Notes: generated by a model from the letters alone, not told the origin. 64,000 nt of DNA from Petrosia ficiformis (GCA_947044365.1 OX345636.1:53857746-53921745); one strand, 5' to 3'. Shown: positions 43,480 to 53,894, counted from the stretch's first letter. Numbers and translations: made by a program.

Positions 43480-44366
43480 TAGTGTTGATAGTGTATGTCT
43501 TGGCTCACTTTAATTTTGCAATTATTTGGAGTGAATGTATGGAAAATTTCAATTAAAATTTTCTCATTTATAAATTTTGTTTTGAACAATTATAATTTTA
43601 ACAACAAATTTCAAACATGCCACTTACAATAACGATTCAAAAAATGTACTCCCTCAAAAGGTCAATAAAATAATTATATGGTATATAATTATTATACATG
43701 TTAAGTTGGTGTATCAAGGAAATCACAAGTGCTAAAATCATTTATACCTCTTAATCACTGCAAAAACCAAAGTGAATTTTAGATAGCTAGAAACCACATG
43801 CACCAACTCAACAAACAAATCAGTTGATACTATACCACCTCTGTATTTGTAACTGTCAGATACATAGAGGTGTTGTAACTATTATATGTAATTATTCTTG
43901 CATATCACAAGACACTGAGCCAATCACTTTTTCACATACTAGTCACCTGATCCCCATGGGGTTCGTGATGGGGATTAACTAAATATATACCTGTAAAGAT
44001 GCTAGTAGACATATATTTACTAAATGATACTAAAGTAGTCAATATTATTTACAAATCTGGACTAACTTGATCGACATAAATTTTAGTAAATATACTATAT
44101 AAACTTAGTAGTCAATATTTACGTAAATCAGGACTAACCTGATCAATATTTGTAAATATCTCAAAACGCAAACATGAACCCAAGGTTCTTATCTAAGGGA
44201 CGTCAACCTCAACACAAATCTCCTTTCTCTAAACCTACCAAGCAACCTTTACATCCCACGTCCGCCGACGGTGATATATACCGAACGGGGATGGTATATA
44301 CCATGATGAAACCACGCTTCTGTGCATGCTCTGTAGTGCTGGACACCTGTTTTTATTTGCTCCATT
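43480..44366. other. Lectin 3' flank
   Basis: AATAAA at about 43,667 is a possible poly(A) signal. A short direct repeat (AGTCAATATT, ATCTGGACTAACTTGATC / ATCAGGACTAACCTGATC) occurs at about 44,037 and 44,112. No gene recognised. Confidence 0.5.
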
Positions 44367-44771
44367 ATGTCGAATGAGAAAGAGAAAGAGAACGAAGATC
44401 CTAATCCACTTCCATCAAAGAAACGCAAGCTTTCCTTGTCAAGAAAGGGGAAGGAAAAAATTTTCTAGCGTTTCAGAACATCAGTTAATTGTAATGTCGA
44501 AGCCACAGGTTCCTAAAAACACAGAGAAGTGTAGTAAGTGGCAAAGGATAAACTGAAAGATTGGTTTGAATACTACAATAGCAGAAACCCAAGCGATACT
44601 TGTCCTAATGAAATAAATGAAACTAGCAGCAAAACAGGCTACCCATATCCACCTAAGACGATACAGTCTCTGCTAGCTGGTATACCTCGTTCCATGAGGA
44701 TACTAAACCCAAGCTATCCAAACCTTTTTAATAAGGAAGATCCCGCATTTCAAGTAACTCCCAAAGGATAA
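44367..44771 (+). pseudogene. Crypton-like (tyrosine-recombinase/DUF3504-type) relic
   Basis: ATG opens MSNEKEKENEDPNPLPSKKR, KLSLSRKGKEKIF and a stop. After frame changes it reads KDKLKDWFEYYNSRNPSDTC, then ETSSKTGYPYPPKTIQSLLA, GIPRSMRILNPSYPNLFNKE. The W..+.N..NP...CP, E(T/R)..TG..YPPKTI..LL.G..R.MR and NP.YPN.F.K.DP order is that of the N-terminal part of Crypton-derived proteins (KIAA1958/ZMYM-type). The segment between CPNEI and NETSS appears deleted, and no catalytic Arg/Tyr region is present. Confidence 0.5.
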
Positions 44772-44850
44772 ATATATATATATATATATTTTTTTTAATA
44801 ATATATATATAATTATATAGATATTTAATTTTTATATATAAGTATATAAA
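44772..44850. repeat. (AT)n tract
   Basis: TATA repeats interrupted by a T-run. Confidence 0.9.
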
Positions 44851-45104
44851 GGATACATGTGTGTTTGTGTGTGGCTCTCAGGTAATTTAATACTGATATA
44901 TTACACGTGGCAGTTTGGGCGATCTAGCAAATCTATCGAAATAACAGAATATTGTAAATTACTATGTGTTCATATCACCAAGTCATCAACAACGTTAGTT
45001 AAAGCAAAAATGATTCTACATGACACATTGAAATAGGTTTTCATTTGTACATAGAAATAAGTTACCAGTTGTCCAAGTACAGGTCACTTATAAAACATTA
45101 CTAC

Positions 45105-45245
45105 AGAAAATTAGGAAGTGCAATTTACAACCTTGTGGGAATAGTGAATTATCAACCTCATGCAAAACATTACACCTCATTTGTCCGATCTAGAGAAGAC
45201 AACACTCAATGGTTTTATGTGAATACTACTTTGTTAGTTACTTTT
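45105..45245 (+). pseudogene. Ubiquitin-specific protease (USP) C-terminal fragment
   Basis: After a possible acceptor ACTACAG the frame reads KLGSAIYNLVGIVNYQPHAK, HYTSFVRSREDNTQWFYVNT. USP catalytic domains have YxLxxVVxHxG...GHYTAYVR...WYxxDD near their end, where the His is catalytic. The G before His is K here and the DD is VN, so the fragment is decayed. The Cys box and the rest of the domain are not found nearby. Confidence 0.45.
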
Positions 45246-45755
45246 TATTTTGTATGGCACAGTCTTTATCACATACAAACTCAAGGTCACTCCTATTAGT
45301 ACAATCACTGCCAGTGAAGAGAAAAGTCTCCCCAAACCAAAACTGTGAGCATCAACAAAAATTCTTCTCCACAAAGAAACATCGAACAAATTATAATACA
45401 TGTACCTCTCTTTCAAAACCTTCTCTAGCACAACTACAAGAAGTTAAAAAAAAGAACATCCTAGATATTGCGGTAGTTGTCTTAAAGCATGATGACAATC
45501 TGAATAACTGTCTAATTGTTAAATCCTTGCAATTGTACTAACCAATAAAATAGTTATTTTATTAACGATTTTATTTTTGCAGTGTATATATACCATCATT
45601 CTAACAGTTTCCTGCAGTGATGTAAAGATATTTTTAGACTCGGAAAAAGGTGGTGTTTAAATGAAATTCATAGCTTCGGAAGTTATTAACGCGAGTATTT
45701 GTACCTCTTCAGTGCGAGTAGACTATAGTAAGAATAGTGCAAGTTATAGACTGGT
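45246..45755. other. No gene recognised
   Basis: Codon-like short frames follow the USP fragment (to about 45,540). They are unassigned. Confidence 0.4.
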
Positions 45756-46812
45756 ATGATTGTTACCAAAAGGAGGATCTTCACACTTGTTGTGACAGTA
45801 CTAGTGTGTACTATAGTTCATGTTTGGAGCAAATCCTTTGTTGACTCTCAGCCACCCATTGGAATTGTAAGTACAGCTGTGTACTATACCAACAATAAGG
45901 GAATGGAAGAAGAAAGTACAACCGCTACTCAGCCACCCATTGGATATGTAAGTACAGCTGTGTACTATACCAACAATACGGGAATGGAAAAAGAAGGTAC
46001 AACCAATACTGAGAAACACCAAATTCCACCCTGGCAGTCATATCCAAATAATTTGTCTTCACTGAATGAGGTGAATCTAAAGCGAAGATTTCCAGATGTC
46101 ATTATTATAGGGGTCAGAAAGTGTGGGACAACAGCATTAAAACAGTTTTTAACTATCCACCCATTGATCAAAGCTGCTAGAGACGAAGTGTACTTCTTTG
46201 ATAAATATTTTGAACGTGGTTTGAGATGGTATATCAGTAGAATGCCCATGACCAATGAGAATGAAGTGACAATGCCAAAAAATCTTTACAACTTGTCCAG
46301 AAATGTTAAGTTGATTTTAATAGTACGGCACCCAATCACAAGAACTGTGTCTGACTATCTTCATTACATTCACCGTCCACCAGGGATGACTCGAAATCCA
46401 CCTAGTTTTGATAGTATGGTATTTCATCCTAATGGTACAATAATCACTGGGATAGATTTGATAGACAGTAGTATGTATGATATTCACTATCAAAGATTGC
46501 TCAAATGGTTTGATAAAAAACAGATATTTCTTGTGAAGGGTGAGGAATTGATTGATAATCCATTTCCCTTACTTGAGAAAATTGAGACTTTCTTAAATAT
46601 TCCACACTACTTCGAAAAACATATGAAAAGGTTTTATTTGTTGGCAAAAACATACTGAAGATACGAAGCATACTTGCCTTGGTGAAGATAAAGGTCGAAA
46701 ACATCCAACTCTATCAAATAGTACATGGGATAAATTGAGGGAGTTCTTCAAACCACATTCTGAAATGTTTTGTAACTTAGCTGATGTCAAATATGATTGG
46801 TGTTTTTTATGA
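45756..46812 (+). pseudogene. Heparan-sulfate 3-O-sulfotransferase-like gene, damaged
   Basis: ATG opens a type II membrane N-terminus (TM core IFTLVVTVLVCTIVHVW), a stem with two 26-residue tandem repeats, and a Golgi-type sulfotransferase domain. FPDVIIIGVRKCGTTALKQF holds the 5'-PSB loop for PAPS, followed by ARDEVYFFD (Glu kept as the likely base; family EVHFFD has His where Tyr is here), KLILIVRHPITRTVSDY (3'-PB), and EELIDNPFPLLEKIETFL. Two faults: about 12 residues around the family EKTPxYF motif are missing between NEVT and MPKNLY. An extra T near 46,637 shifts the frame, so FYLLAKTY and a stop replace FYCWQKHTED. Downstream, CLGEDKGRKHPTL, KLREFFKPHSEMF and DVKYDW run to a stop at 46,812. 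It would 3-O-sulfate glucosamine in heparan sulfate if intact. Confidence 0.75.
45849..46004 (+). repeat. 78-bp tandem repeat in the sulfotransferase stem
   Basis: Two in-frame copies of QPPIG(I/Y)VSTAVYYTNN plus GME(E/K)E(S/G)TT, nearly identical in DNA, so a recent duplication. Confidence 0.9.
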
Positions 46813-46868
46813 ATGAATTTATAAATTTAATGTGATTTGCGTAGATATTAGATATTATTGTGATAAGA

Positions 46869-47513
46869 GTGGCGCTCTAGCTCGGTAATGATATTCATGA
46901 CTTTTTTTAGTTACTATTATTTTACAAGAAAGCATTGCAGCTACATAAAAGATAACTATTCCTTTAAACAGATCTTGGGAAGAGCTTCTTTCAGCTAAAA
47001 TTGCACAGCTATCCAAAACCAAATTACAAAGAGCTGGAAATCGAACTTTTAGGTACATTTTTCTTGAGCATGATAGATCACATACATCTGAAACTGGATA
47101 TAAATGCTTACCTTCAATAGGGCTACAAAGTGTTCAGGCCACTTTTCTATTTAATTTTGTATTTTCACTGTAGTAACAATGGCTGCTACAAACAGTGGAA
47201 TTCCCACTCTTTGCGACAACCTCTCTACAAAATAGATTGAACAAACGGTGGGCAGACACCTTCACTCCAATGAAATATCGAAGCCATACGTTGTATTAGA
47301 ACAGAACGATATGTACCTGAATACTCCTATATATACATTTTAGCTCTAACAGAAATCACATTTTTGTGGTTGCTGACAGTCCAACCCCCATTGGTTAAGC
47401 ATAGCAAACAGAACAATAATCAAATATTTGTGGTAGAAAAGTGTAAAGTATGAATATCATGAATAACAGGAAGTACTGTTAATTATTGAAACCCGTATCC
47501 GCTAGAGCGCCAC
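46869..47513. mobile_element. ~645-bp element with short TIR GTGGCGCTCTAGC
   Basis: GTGGCGCTCTAGC at 46,869 is mirrored by GCTAGAGCGCCAC ending at 47,513. The interior has codon-like patches but no assignable protein. Target duplication unclear. Confidence 0.55.
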
Positions 47514-47728
47514 CTTAAACCACACTCACGCGATCAACTACAGCGCGGAGCCGAATTTATTACAAACTAGTCTCGTACCCAGACTGTCACGCCCCACGGC
47601 GAAAAACAGTCTGGTAACTTGGGCTAACATTCCTGGCGCAGTGACGTTTATTATAGAAAAAACGAAATAACCAATCAGATTTCAAATCATGTGATTAACT
47701 CTTGAGTCTTGACTGGAAATACTTAAAG

Positions 47729-49373
47729 ATGGCGTTCCCTTTAGAAGCTATAGAAGATGCTTTAAAAATGGCTATTTCTCAAGCAGGATATAACAGTCTT
47801 TCGTGTGAACAACACGAAACAATAATTAACTTTGTAAGGGGTAAAGATGTTTTTGTTTCTCTCCCGACTTGGGCTGGAAAATCTCTGTGTTATGGTCTCC
47901 TTCCCCTAGTGTTTGACTCTCTGAGAAGTAGATCGCTGCTGAGAAAATCAAGTGCAAATAAAAGCATTGTGATTGTAGTGTCTCCACTGAAGAGTCTTAT
48001 GGAGGATCAGGTGGCCAAATTCTCTAGTAGAGGTATAAAATGTACATTCGTGAACAGAGATGGACAGAGCAAAGAAGTACAGGACTGAGGTCACTATCAG
48101 ATAGTGTTCATTAGTCCAGAGTCAATGCTGAGACAGTTGATTTGGAGAGAGATGTTGAGAAATGAAGTTTATCAAGAAAATCTTGTAGCATTTGTGATTG
48201 ATGAAGCTCACTGCGTGGAAAAATGGTATGATTATAGTTTTGCATTGTATTTTTCATCATACTTTATCTTGTCTTTCAATAGGGGTGTAGAATTTCGATT
48301 AGAATTTGCTCACATCTCTGAAGTTCGTGCTCTAATCCCTCCAAACACAAAGCTTATGGCCCTGACTGCTACTGCTACTGCTAAAATAAGAAAGCTCATA
48401 ATATCAAGTCTAGATATGGGAAACTGCCACCTAGTTATTTGTCAGCCAAATAAATGCAATATAAAGTACTATGTTTACCCCCAAGAAAGTAATGAGAAAA
48501 TGCTCTACCCAATTGTTGATGGTATTTGTAAAAATGGCATTAATGCTGACCGAACAATCATTTTTTGTAAGACATATTTACAGGTTTTAGATGTTTTTAA
48601 GACTTTAATCTGTATGCTTGGACGACGTAATGTTCTTTTTGCTACATGTGCTAGTACTGAAAAATACCAACATCGACTTTGTGAAAAGTATGATGGTTCC
48701 ACATCGTCTGATAACCAAAAGCACATCGTAGTTTCATTCACCAAACCAAATGGAATTATAAGAGTGGTGGTAGCAACAGTAGCTTTTGGAAGGGGACTTG
48801 ATAGTCCAAATGTTCGATCTGTTATCCATTGGGGAGCACCAGAAGATATAGATATGTATGTGCAAGAAACTGGAAGAGGTGGTAGGGATGGACTACTTTG
48901 TTGTGCTATTCTGTATAGCAACAAGCATTCTATCAGTACTAATTCTATGAAAGCCTACTGTGTCAATACTGAAATATGTAGGTGTCAGTTGCTAATGTCA
49001 GAATTTACTGAAAACAAATCAGAGTTGATTGACAGGCCAACACCACTTCATTTGTGTTGTGATGTATGTGAAAAAACTTGTAACTGTGATGAGTGCAAAT
49101 GTGTATCTTCCATTCTTCCAGAAGTACTAACAGAACTAGAATCTGAATCTTTTGACTATGAAACTAGTTCCACCATATCACGTGAACTTGGATTAAAGAA
49201 TATTGTCATATACTCTTTTAAACTTTCCAGTGATGATGCTAAGATGTTAGCTGACAGTGTAATGAAGAACATCAATAATATAATCAATATAACATTACTT
49301 CACCAGTATAAACAAGATCTGTCAGTATACTCATATCCTAAAGACAGAGTCAAGTACGTGAGTTGGAAAGAAG
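47729..49373 (+). pseudogene. RecQ-like helicase fused to an NLR LRR tail
   Basis: ATG at 47,729 (AAGATGG context) opens a RecQ-type DEAH helicase: Q-motif region LEAIEDALKMAISQAGYNSL, motif I SLPTWAGKSLCY (Trp replaces the usual Gly), motif Ia VVSPLKSLMEDQ, FISPESML, motif II VIDEAHCVEKWG, motif III LMALTATATA, motif V VATVAFGRGLD, motif VI YVQETGRGGRDG, then a Cys-rich CCDVCEKTCNCDECKC zinc module. An in-frame TGA at 48,086-48,088 interrupts it. A 57-bp intron (48,226-48,282, TG|GTATGA...CAATAG|GG) restores WGVEFRLEF. From about 49,183 the reading frame passes directly into the NLR LRR end (GLKNIVIYSFKLSSDDAKML onwards) and its donor G|GTATGT at 49,373. The TGA is the only block. Confidence 0.8.
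48226..48282 (+). other. 57-bp intron in the RecQ-like gene
   Basis: GT...AG ends with a pyrimidine-rich stretch TTTATCTTGTCTTTCAATAG. Removal rebuilds DEAHCVEKWG-VEFR, as in RecQ proteins. Its length is a multiple of three and it has no stop, so unspliced RNA would add 19 residues. Confidence 0.85.
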
Positions 49374-49745
49374 GTATGTAGTTTAGTGTGATGTCAGTTA
49401 CACACATTACACATACACTGATCATCTACTAATCACTACCTAAACATACTTGTGTAATACTTAGTCAATATAATGTATGATCAGGTGTACATCTCACTGA
49501 TCTAGTGTACACTACACTAATCATGTACAAATAATAGTCACTGATTCATGAACTTCAATCTTGTATCAAATCATTAAAAATGTAAACAAGGTTATATTTA
49601 CAGAAATATTTTGATTTCTCAAGTGACTACATTCACATCCAATCTCAGTACAGTCCTGGATGAATAATAATTATTATACAAATTATTGTAGTAGTCAACA
49701 AATTAATCCACTAAATCTATATATATACTTATATTCTTTTAACAG

Positions 49746-49780
49746 TTGAGGAATATATGAAGTCCTTATGGAAGTTATGA
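49746..49780 (+). CDS. Last coding exon of the NLR tail (RecQ fusion copy)
   Basis: After the acceptor TTTTAACAG the phase-1 frame from 49,373 reads VEEYMKSLWKL and TGA, homologous to 6696-6730 and 28,650-28,684. Confidence 0.6.
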
Positions 49781-50045
49781 GCTCACCTTCAGTTCTACAG
49801 GTATGATAGAATGAACACTCACATCATTTTTAATACTAACCATTATACAACTATACATACACAATCACTATTAGCTTATCGGTATAATAACACCATCATA
49901 ATTATGTTTGTATGTTTTATCATTTTAATAATTATTATAATATATCTATTTCACACAAGTGTTTAATAATTTCTCCTCTACTATTCTCAGTGATCCTTAT
50001 CTTCTTCAAGCGTCCACAAGTAACAAAGATTGCTCATCCTAATAA

Positions 50046-50379
50046 TTATGCTAAACTTGGATCATCTCGTACACTAGTAATACTCTGATGACAAGGAAAA
50101 TAAGAAGAGATTACCTCAATCATTTTTATTTTTATCGAAGAGAATAAATCATTGTTACTTAATTGTATACTCTTTGGAATTTTTATATCATTGTAGTTGA
50201 CATCAGCATAAGAGAATGGGAATGTGACTGGGAACTGGTATGAAACATCAACCATTAGTTTAGTGGGGTCTGTTTTACTAGACTGGTTCTTCTTTGCAAT
50301 AGTTATATCGTATAATAGCAATGGGAACACGCTCTTCAAATCCACTTGATGGAGTATACATTGTCACTAGTTTTTGAAT
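50046..50379 (-). pseudogene. Myosin-V DIL-domain tail, last exon relic (unit C copy)
   Basis: After the acceptor TTCACAG the minus strand reads IQKLVTMYTPSSGFEERV, is broken by a 4-nt insertion (GTTA near 50,300), then continues AKKNQSSKTDPTKLMVDVSY, QFPVTFPFSYADVNYNDIKI, PKSIQLSNNDLF to a stop at 50,046. This copy keeps the very C-terminal part lost from the other two. Confidence 0.75.
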
Positions 50380-50547
50380 CTGTGAATTAAAAAAACAATA
50401 ACACTAAAAATATCAACTGTCATAATAATGAAAGCCATATAACATCATGATCACCTTTGCACTATATGTGACATCTACCATGGTGTTATGGTTATCATTG
50501 CAGCTCACTGGGAGGTCACATTTGCTTCATGTTTCATGTAAGCACAT

Positions 50548-50642
50548 GAAATAATTAGAGTATATATGGTACTGTACTATGATACCCTGTCTAGCCTATA
50601 TACTGCCTATAGTGTAGTACCATATATACTCTAATTATTTGA
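50548..50642. mobile_element. ~95-bp palindromic MITE
   Basis: ATAATTAGAGTATATATGGT (then AC) is mirrored by GTACCATATATACTCTAATT (then ATT). Related sequence occurs at about 7820-7903 and 54,750-54,815. Confidence 0.7.
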
Positions 50643-50969
50643 TGCTAGCTTATAGAAGAATGAACAATCAGTTCATTCTATATAGTACAAATCACATATA
50701 TGGTATAGGACAGTATGTGTTATCATGGGTATACACATTCATTGATAATCATACCATATTGGTCTAAATATCATTTCGTGTGTATATACATGAACATACA
50801 CAGCATGAGACTATTCTATAACTATAACATCACAACTTAATATATACTATGATTTGAGCTTCAAAATACAAAACCAAATCAGGGTATCTCAGGAAGATTG
50901 ACATATGACCTCTTCTAAGAGGTATCTACAGAGGTACACCTCCCAACACACCAACCATAACATTTTTAA

Positions 50970-51570
50970 CCCTTACAGCACTGAGCTTTTTTTCAAATTC
51001 CTTCCCATTTCCAACACTGGTGACTCTATTGCATATAGTTTGGCCACCGTTCACTTTCTCTACCCCAAACTTGGCTCCTTTTCCGACATGGAGTACTATA
51101 TACTTCTACCAACTTGCTTACCGGGACTCAAAAGTCCCCGACTGCTTTGTAGGATTAAATCAAATGCAGTGCTCTCCCTCTTTTCACTGGAACTGAGGCA
51201 AACAAAATGACCCCACTGCATGTTGGTACCAGCTACACCCACGATTTCAGGATTTGCAGCAAAGGAAATGCCTCAGGTACCCACCAGAGTGTGTGGGCGG
51301 GGTCACTGAAACCACAATTTGCGTGGGTGGCAAGGGGGCTGCGCCCTCTTCAAACCCCAATTAACAGAAGACACTCCCCCTGCACAATTCCCCCCGTACT
51401 CGTTATTTAGGCCAAAGGGTACCCAAAAAACCAGCAACTTTATTTAGCCATTTTCATGGGCTTGTGCCTGACACCAATTACAAGCATTTAGAGGGCTTTC
51501 TAATATTAGGAACACAGTCTGAACCATGTAGGGGTGAAACGTCACACATGTGACCTCAGTCTTCTAAGGG
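50970..51570. mobile_element. 601-bp piggyBac-type MITE
   Basis: Ends CCCTTACAGCACTGAG and CTCAGTCTTCTAAGGG (imperfect TIR) are flanked by TTAA on both sides (50,966-50,969; 51,571-51,574), the piggyBac target. The matching site in the unit 0 block (about 8245-8275, CCATAACGTTTTGAAATCTA) lacks it. A truncated, shuffled copy lies at 53,895-54,190. Confidence 0.8.
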
Positions 51571-51694
51571 TTAAAATCTATAATTACAGACATTGTGTAG
51601 TAGTTACTGAAGGTCTCTGAGATCATTTTAATTGAGTTTAGATAATTAACACTCACTTGTCTTATTAAAGTGGTATAACTATTCCATATATTAC

Positions 51695-51885
51695 CTGTAA
51701 TATATTAAGACAGGTACACAGGCTTATAATTTCCTCCACATCATGAAAACTCTGTTTCTTCATTTGTAAAAGCTTGCTTGCTTGCATCATGGGATGAAGC
51801 ATAGAGATCACACTACCATCCATTAACTTATCCTCCATTATTCCATTCTCTCTTACCCATTCCCTCTAATATGTTCAGATTATAC
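51695..51885 (-). pseudogene. Myosin-V DIL-domain exon (unit C copy)
   Basis: Acceptor TATACAG, donor CAG|GTAATA. Apart from one extra G in GAGGGAATGG near 51,862, the exon is open and reads YNLNILEEWVRENG, KLMDGSVISMLHPMMQASKL, LQMKKQSFHDVEEIISLCTC, LNILQ. It joins in phase 0 to IQKLVTMYTP. The family pattern is YNxxxLEEWLR...IQAAQLLQxKKxxxxDxxxIxxMC. This is the fullest DIL stretch in the window. Confidence 0.8.
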
Positions 51886-51926
51886 CTGTATAATAGAATA
51901 TGTACACACATAATTAACCACATAAG

Positions 51927-52254
51927 CAGGGGCGGATCGGGGGGGGGGGTGGGGTCCTAGGGTGCCTAGGCACCACCCTTCGAGTTCATTGATCAATTCA
52001 TAGTTATATGAAGACATACCTTTAAATGTTTGACGATATTATAGACTCTTTTGCAGGAAAGCACCGTCACAAATGATCCTTGCAAACATTCTCAACAATG
52101 ATTTAATAATGATAATGTGACTATTTTTGCATATAATTAATTAACAATCGGTTGATCACACCCTTCATGAATAATTAATTAGCTAACATTTTTGCAATGT
52201 GCGCAGCTATAATTATGGGGCACCACCCTTTCTGTTACTCTGAATCCGCCCCTG
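51927..52254. mobile_element. 328-bp MITE, CAGGGGCGGAT TIR
   Basis: CAGGGGCGGAT is mirrored by ATCCGCCCCTG, flanked by ATAAG on both sides. The unit 0 locus at about 10,300-10,315 (CCTACATAAGTATAGC) is the matching empty site. The TIR is hAT-like, but only 5 bp of duplication is visible. It contains a G-run and a CACCACCCTT repeat near both ends. Confidence 0.8.
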
Positions 52255-52495
52255 ATAAGTATAGCTAGAGTATAAAAGCAAAACTGACATAGAAGATATA
52301 CTTATGTAAGGAAGTGGTTAGTATATATAATATTTATTGAGTACTTAAAATAGGAAGTACAAATGAGTATCCAGGAAGAAATACTACTTATAATAAAAAG
52401 AATAATAAAAAACATTTCCAATAAAATGAAAGATGCAGGGATGTCAAAACCCAAAAAGCATGCGAAAAAGGTTAGGTGGAACCCAAAATTAAACA

Positions 52496-52924
52496 AACCA
52501 CTTCCATATAACCCTACATAAGTACTTATAAAGCAAAATACAAAGAGCTGTACTTATGTAGGGTAGTGATGTGCGATACGTATCGATATATCGAAATATC
52601 GATATTTTCGTTGAATATCGTGATACAATATTTGCTTTTGGGTGTATCGATACACTGGAATGGACAGTTTAGTAAACATGGTTTTTCTAATTTGTCTAAT
52701 TTGATACCTAAAAGTAATTATAACAAGTTAGTGTGCATAACTTTCTTTTACCATTTCTTGACAAATACATCCAAATAGGACATTTATTTACATTTTATAA
52801 GTGTTTCAATAATATTTCAAATATCGTGATACTGTATCGTATCGTGATATTTTTGGTAGCGATACACAATACTATTATTTAGTTGTATCGCACATCACTA
52901 ATGTAGGGTTATGTGGAAGTGGTT
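52496..52924. mobile_element. MITE with TIR AACCACTTCCATAT, host of a nested insertion
   Basis: AACCACTTCCATATAACCCT plus ACATAAGTAC at the left pairs with GTACTTATGTAGGG at 52,550-52,563 and, after the nested element, TTATGTGGAAGTGGTT. Without the nested element it would be about 84 bp. Confidence 0.75.
52564..52900. mobile_element. 337-bp hAT MITE with perfect 8-bp target duplication
   Basis: TIRs TAGTGATGTGCGATAC and GTATCGCACATCACTA are perfect, and ATGTAGGG stands on both sides (52,556-52,563; 52,901-52,908). The interior is rich in ATCGATA and ATCGTGATA motifs that repeat on both arms. Confidence 0.92.
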
Positions 52925-52953
52925 CTTTTAGTTAATAAAATATACTATTCCAG

Positions 52954-53084
52954 CATCATCACCAGCAGTCGAAAGATTGTTCAGCATAGTGGGTAAAACT
53001 TATCGACCTGACAGATGTCGCCTATTAAGTGACTCAAGATTTGAACAATTGATGTTTAATTGTGATGTTGTTTCTTGTAAATAA
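52954..53084 (+). pseudogene. hAT transposase C-terminal dimerisation (hATC) fragment
   Basis: After the acceptor TATTCCAG the frame reads SSPAVERLFSIVGKTYRPDR, CRLLSDSRFEQLMFNCDVVS, CK and TAA. The hATC signature SxxVERxFSxxGxxxxxxRxxLxxxxxExLxxL is clear. The catalytic part is absent. It starts 29 bp after the nested MITEs end but does not belong to either. Confidence 0.8.
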
Positions 53085-53369
53085 ATGTTTATTACCAATT
53101 GTCCAAAGAAAAGGCTTGAGCTTGGACTTAAGCCTTTTAACCAAGGGCTTGAGCTTAAACTTAAGTCCAATTCAAATTAGATGGGCTGGGGCTTAAGCTT
53201 GAGCTTGAAAAAATTTGAGGGGCTTGAGCTTGTGCTTAAGCTCTTTTTTTTTACAGCGTTTGACCCAACCCTGGTATCTACATGATGTTACAGGAGATGT
53301 ATATGTACAATTTGAGATTGTTGATTTATGTACATGTACACACATGTACATGTGTAGATTGATACATGT
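53085..53369. other. No gene recognised
   Basis: A GCTTGAGCTTAAGC-rich palindromic stretch (53,110-53,250), unassigned. Confidence 0.5.
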
Positions 53370-53482
53370 ACATGTAGATACATTCATGTAGATACATTCA
53401 TGTAGATACGTTCATGTAGATACATTCATGTAGATACATGTAGATACTGTACATGTAGATAAATGTAGATAAATGCAGATAC
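53370..53482. repeat. 16-bp minisatellite
   Basis: Units of TACATTCATGTAGATA and shorter ACATGTAGATA variants. Confidence 0.85.
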
Positions 53483-53519
53483 ATGTTGATAATTTAGTGT
53501 TGTTTAGTTTGACAAAAAT

Positions 53520-53775
53520 GATTACTTTTGGTTATAGTTATAGTATGCCTTATTTCTAAAACCTTTAGTTTAGTTATATGTAGTTTAATTAACTAAAATG
53601 ATACTAAGCTTACTAAAAGGGTTTTAGTTTTAGTTAACTAGCCAATTTTCATTTTAGTTACATGTAGTTATAAATATTACAATAAACTTGTAATTTTATC
53701 ACAGTTTAGTTAATTAAAAGTTGAAATTTCTTACTAAAATGGATTTTAGTTTTACTTATAGTTAACTAAAAACAA
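53520..53775 (+). repeat. TTTTAGTTA-rich dispersed repeat, copy 3
   Basis: Longest copy of the family at 30,440 and 37,435 (CTAAAAGGGTTTTAGTTTTA, CATTTTAGTTACATGTAGTT, AACTTGTAATTTTA). Confidence 0.75.
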
Positions 53776-53894
53776 TACATACATGTACGTACATGTAGGT
53801 TTCTTCAATACATTAATTCAATAGTCTGGCAAACCCAGCCCCTTCTATACTTCGAAATAGAGGGTCTGGGTAACTATAATACAACATGTTTGTG

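Noticed and set aside
50073..50103. A 30-nt intron in the last myosin-V exon of unit C
   Set aside because: GT...AG ends exist, but the length is implausible. Continuous reading to the stop is simpler.
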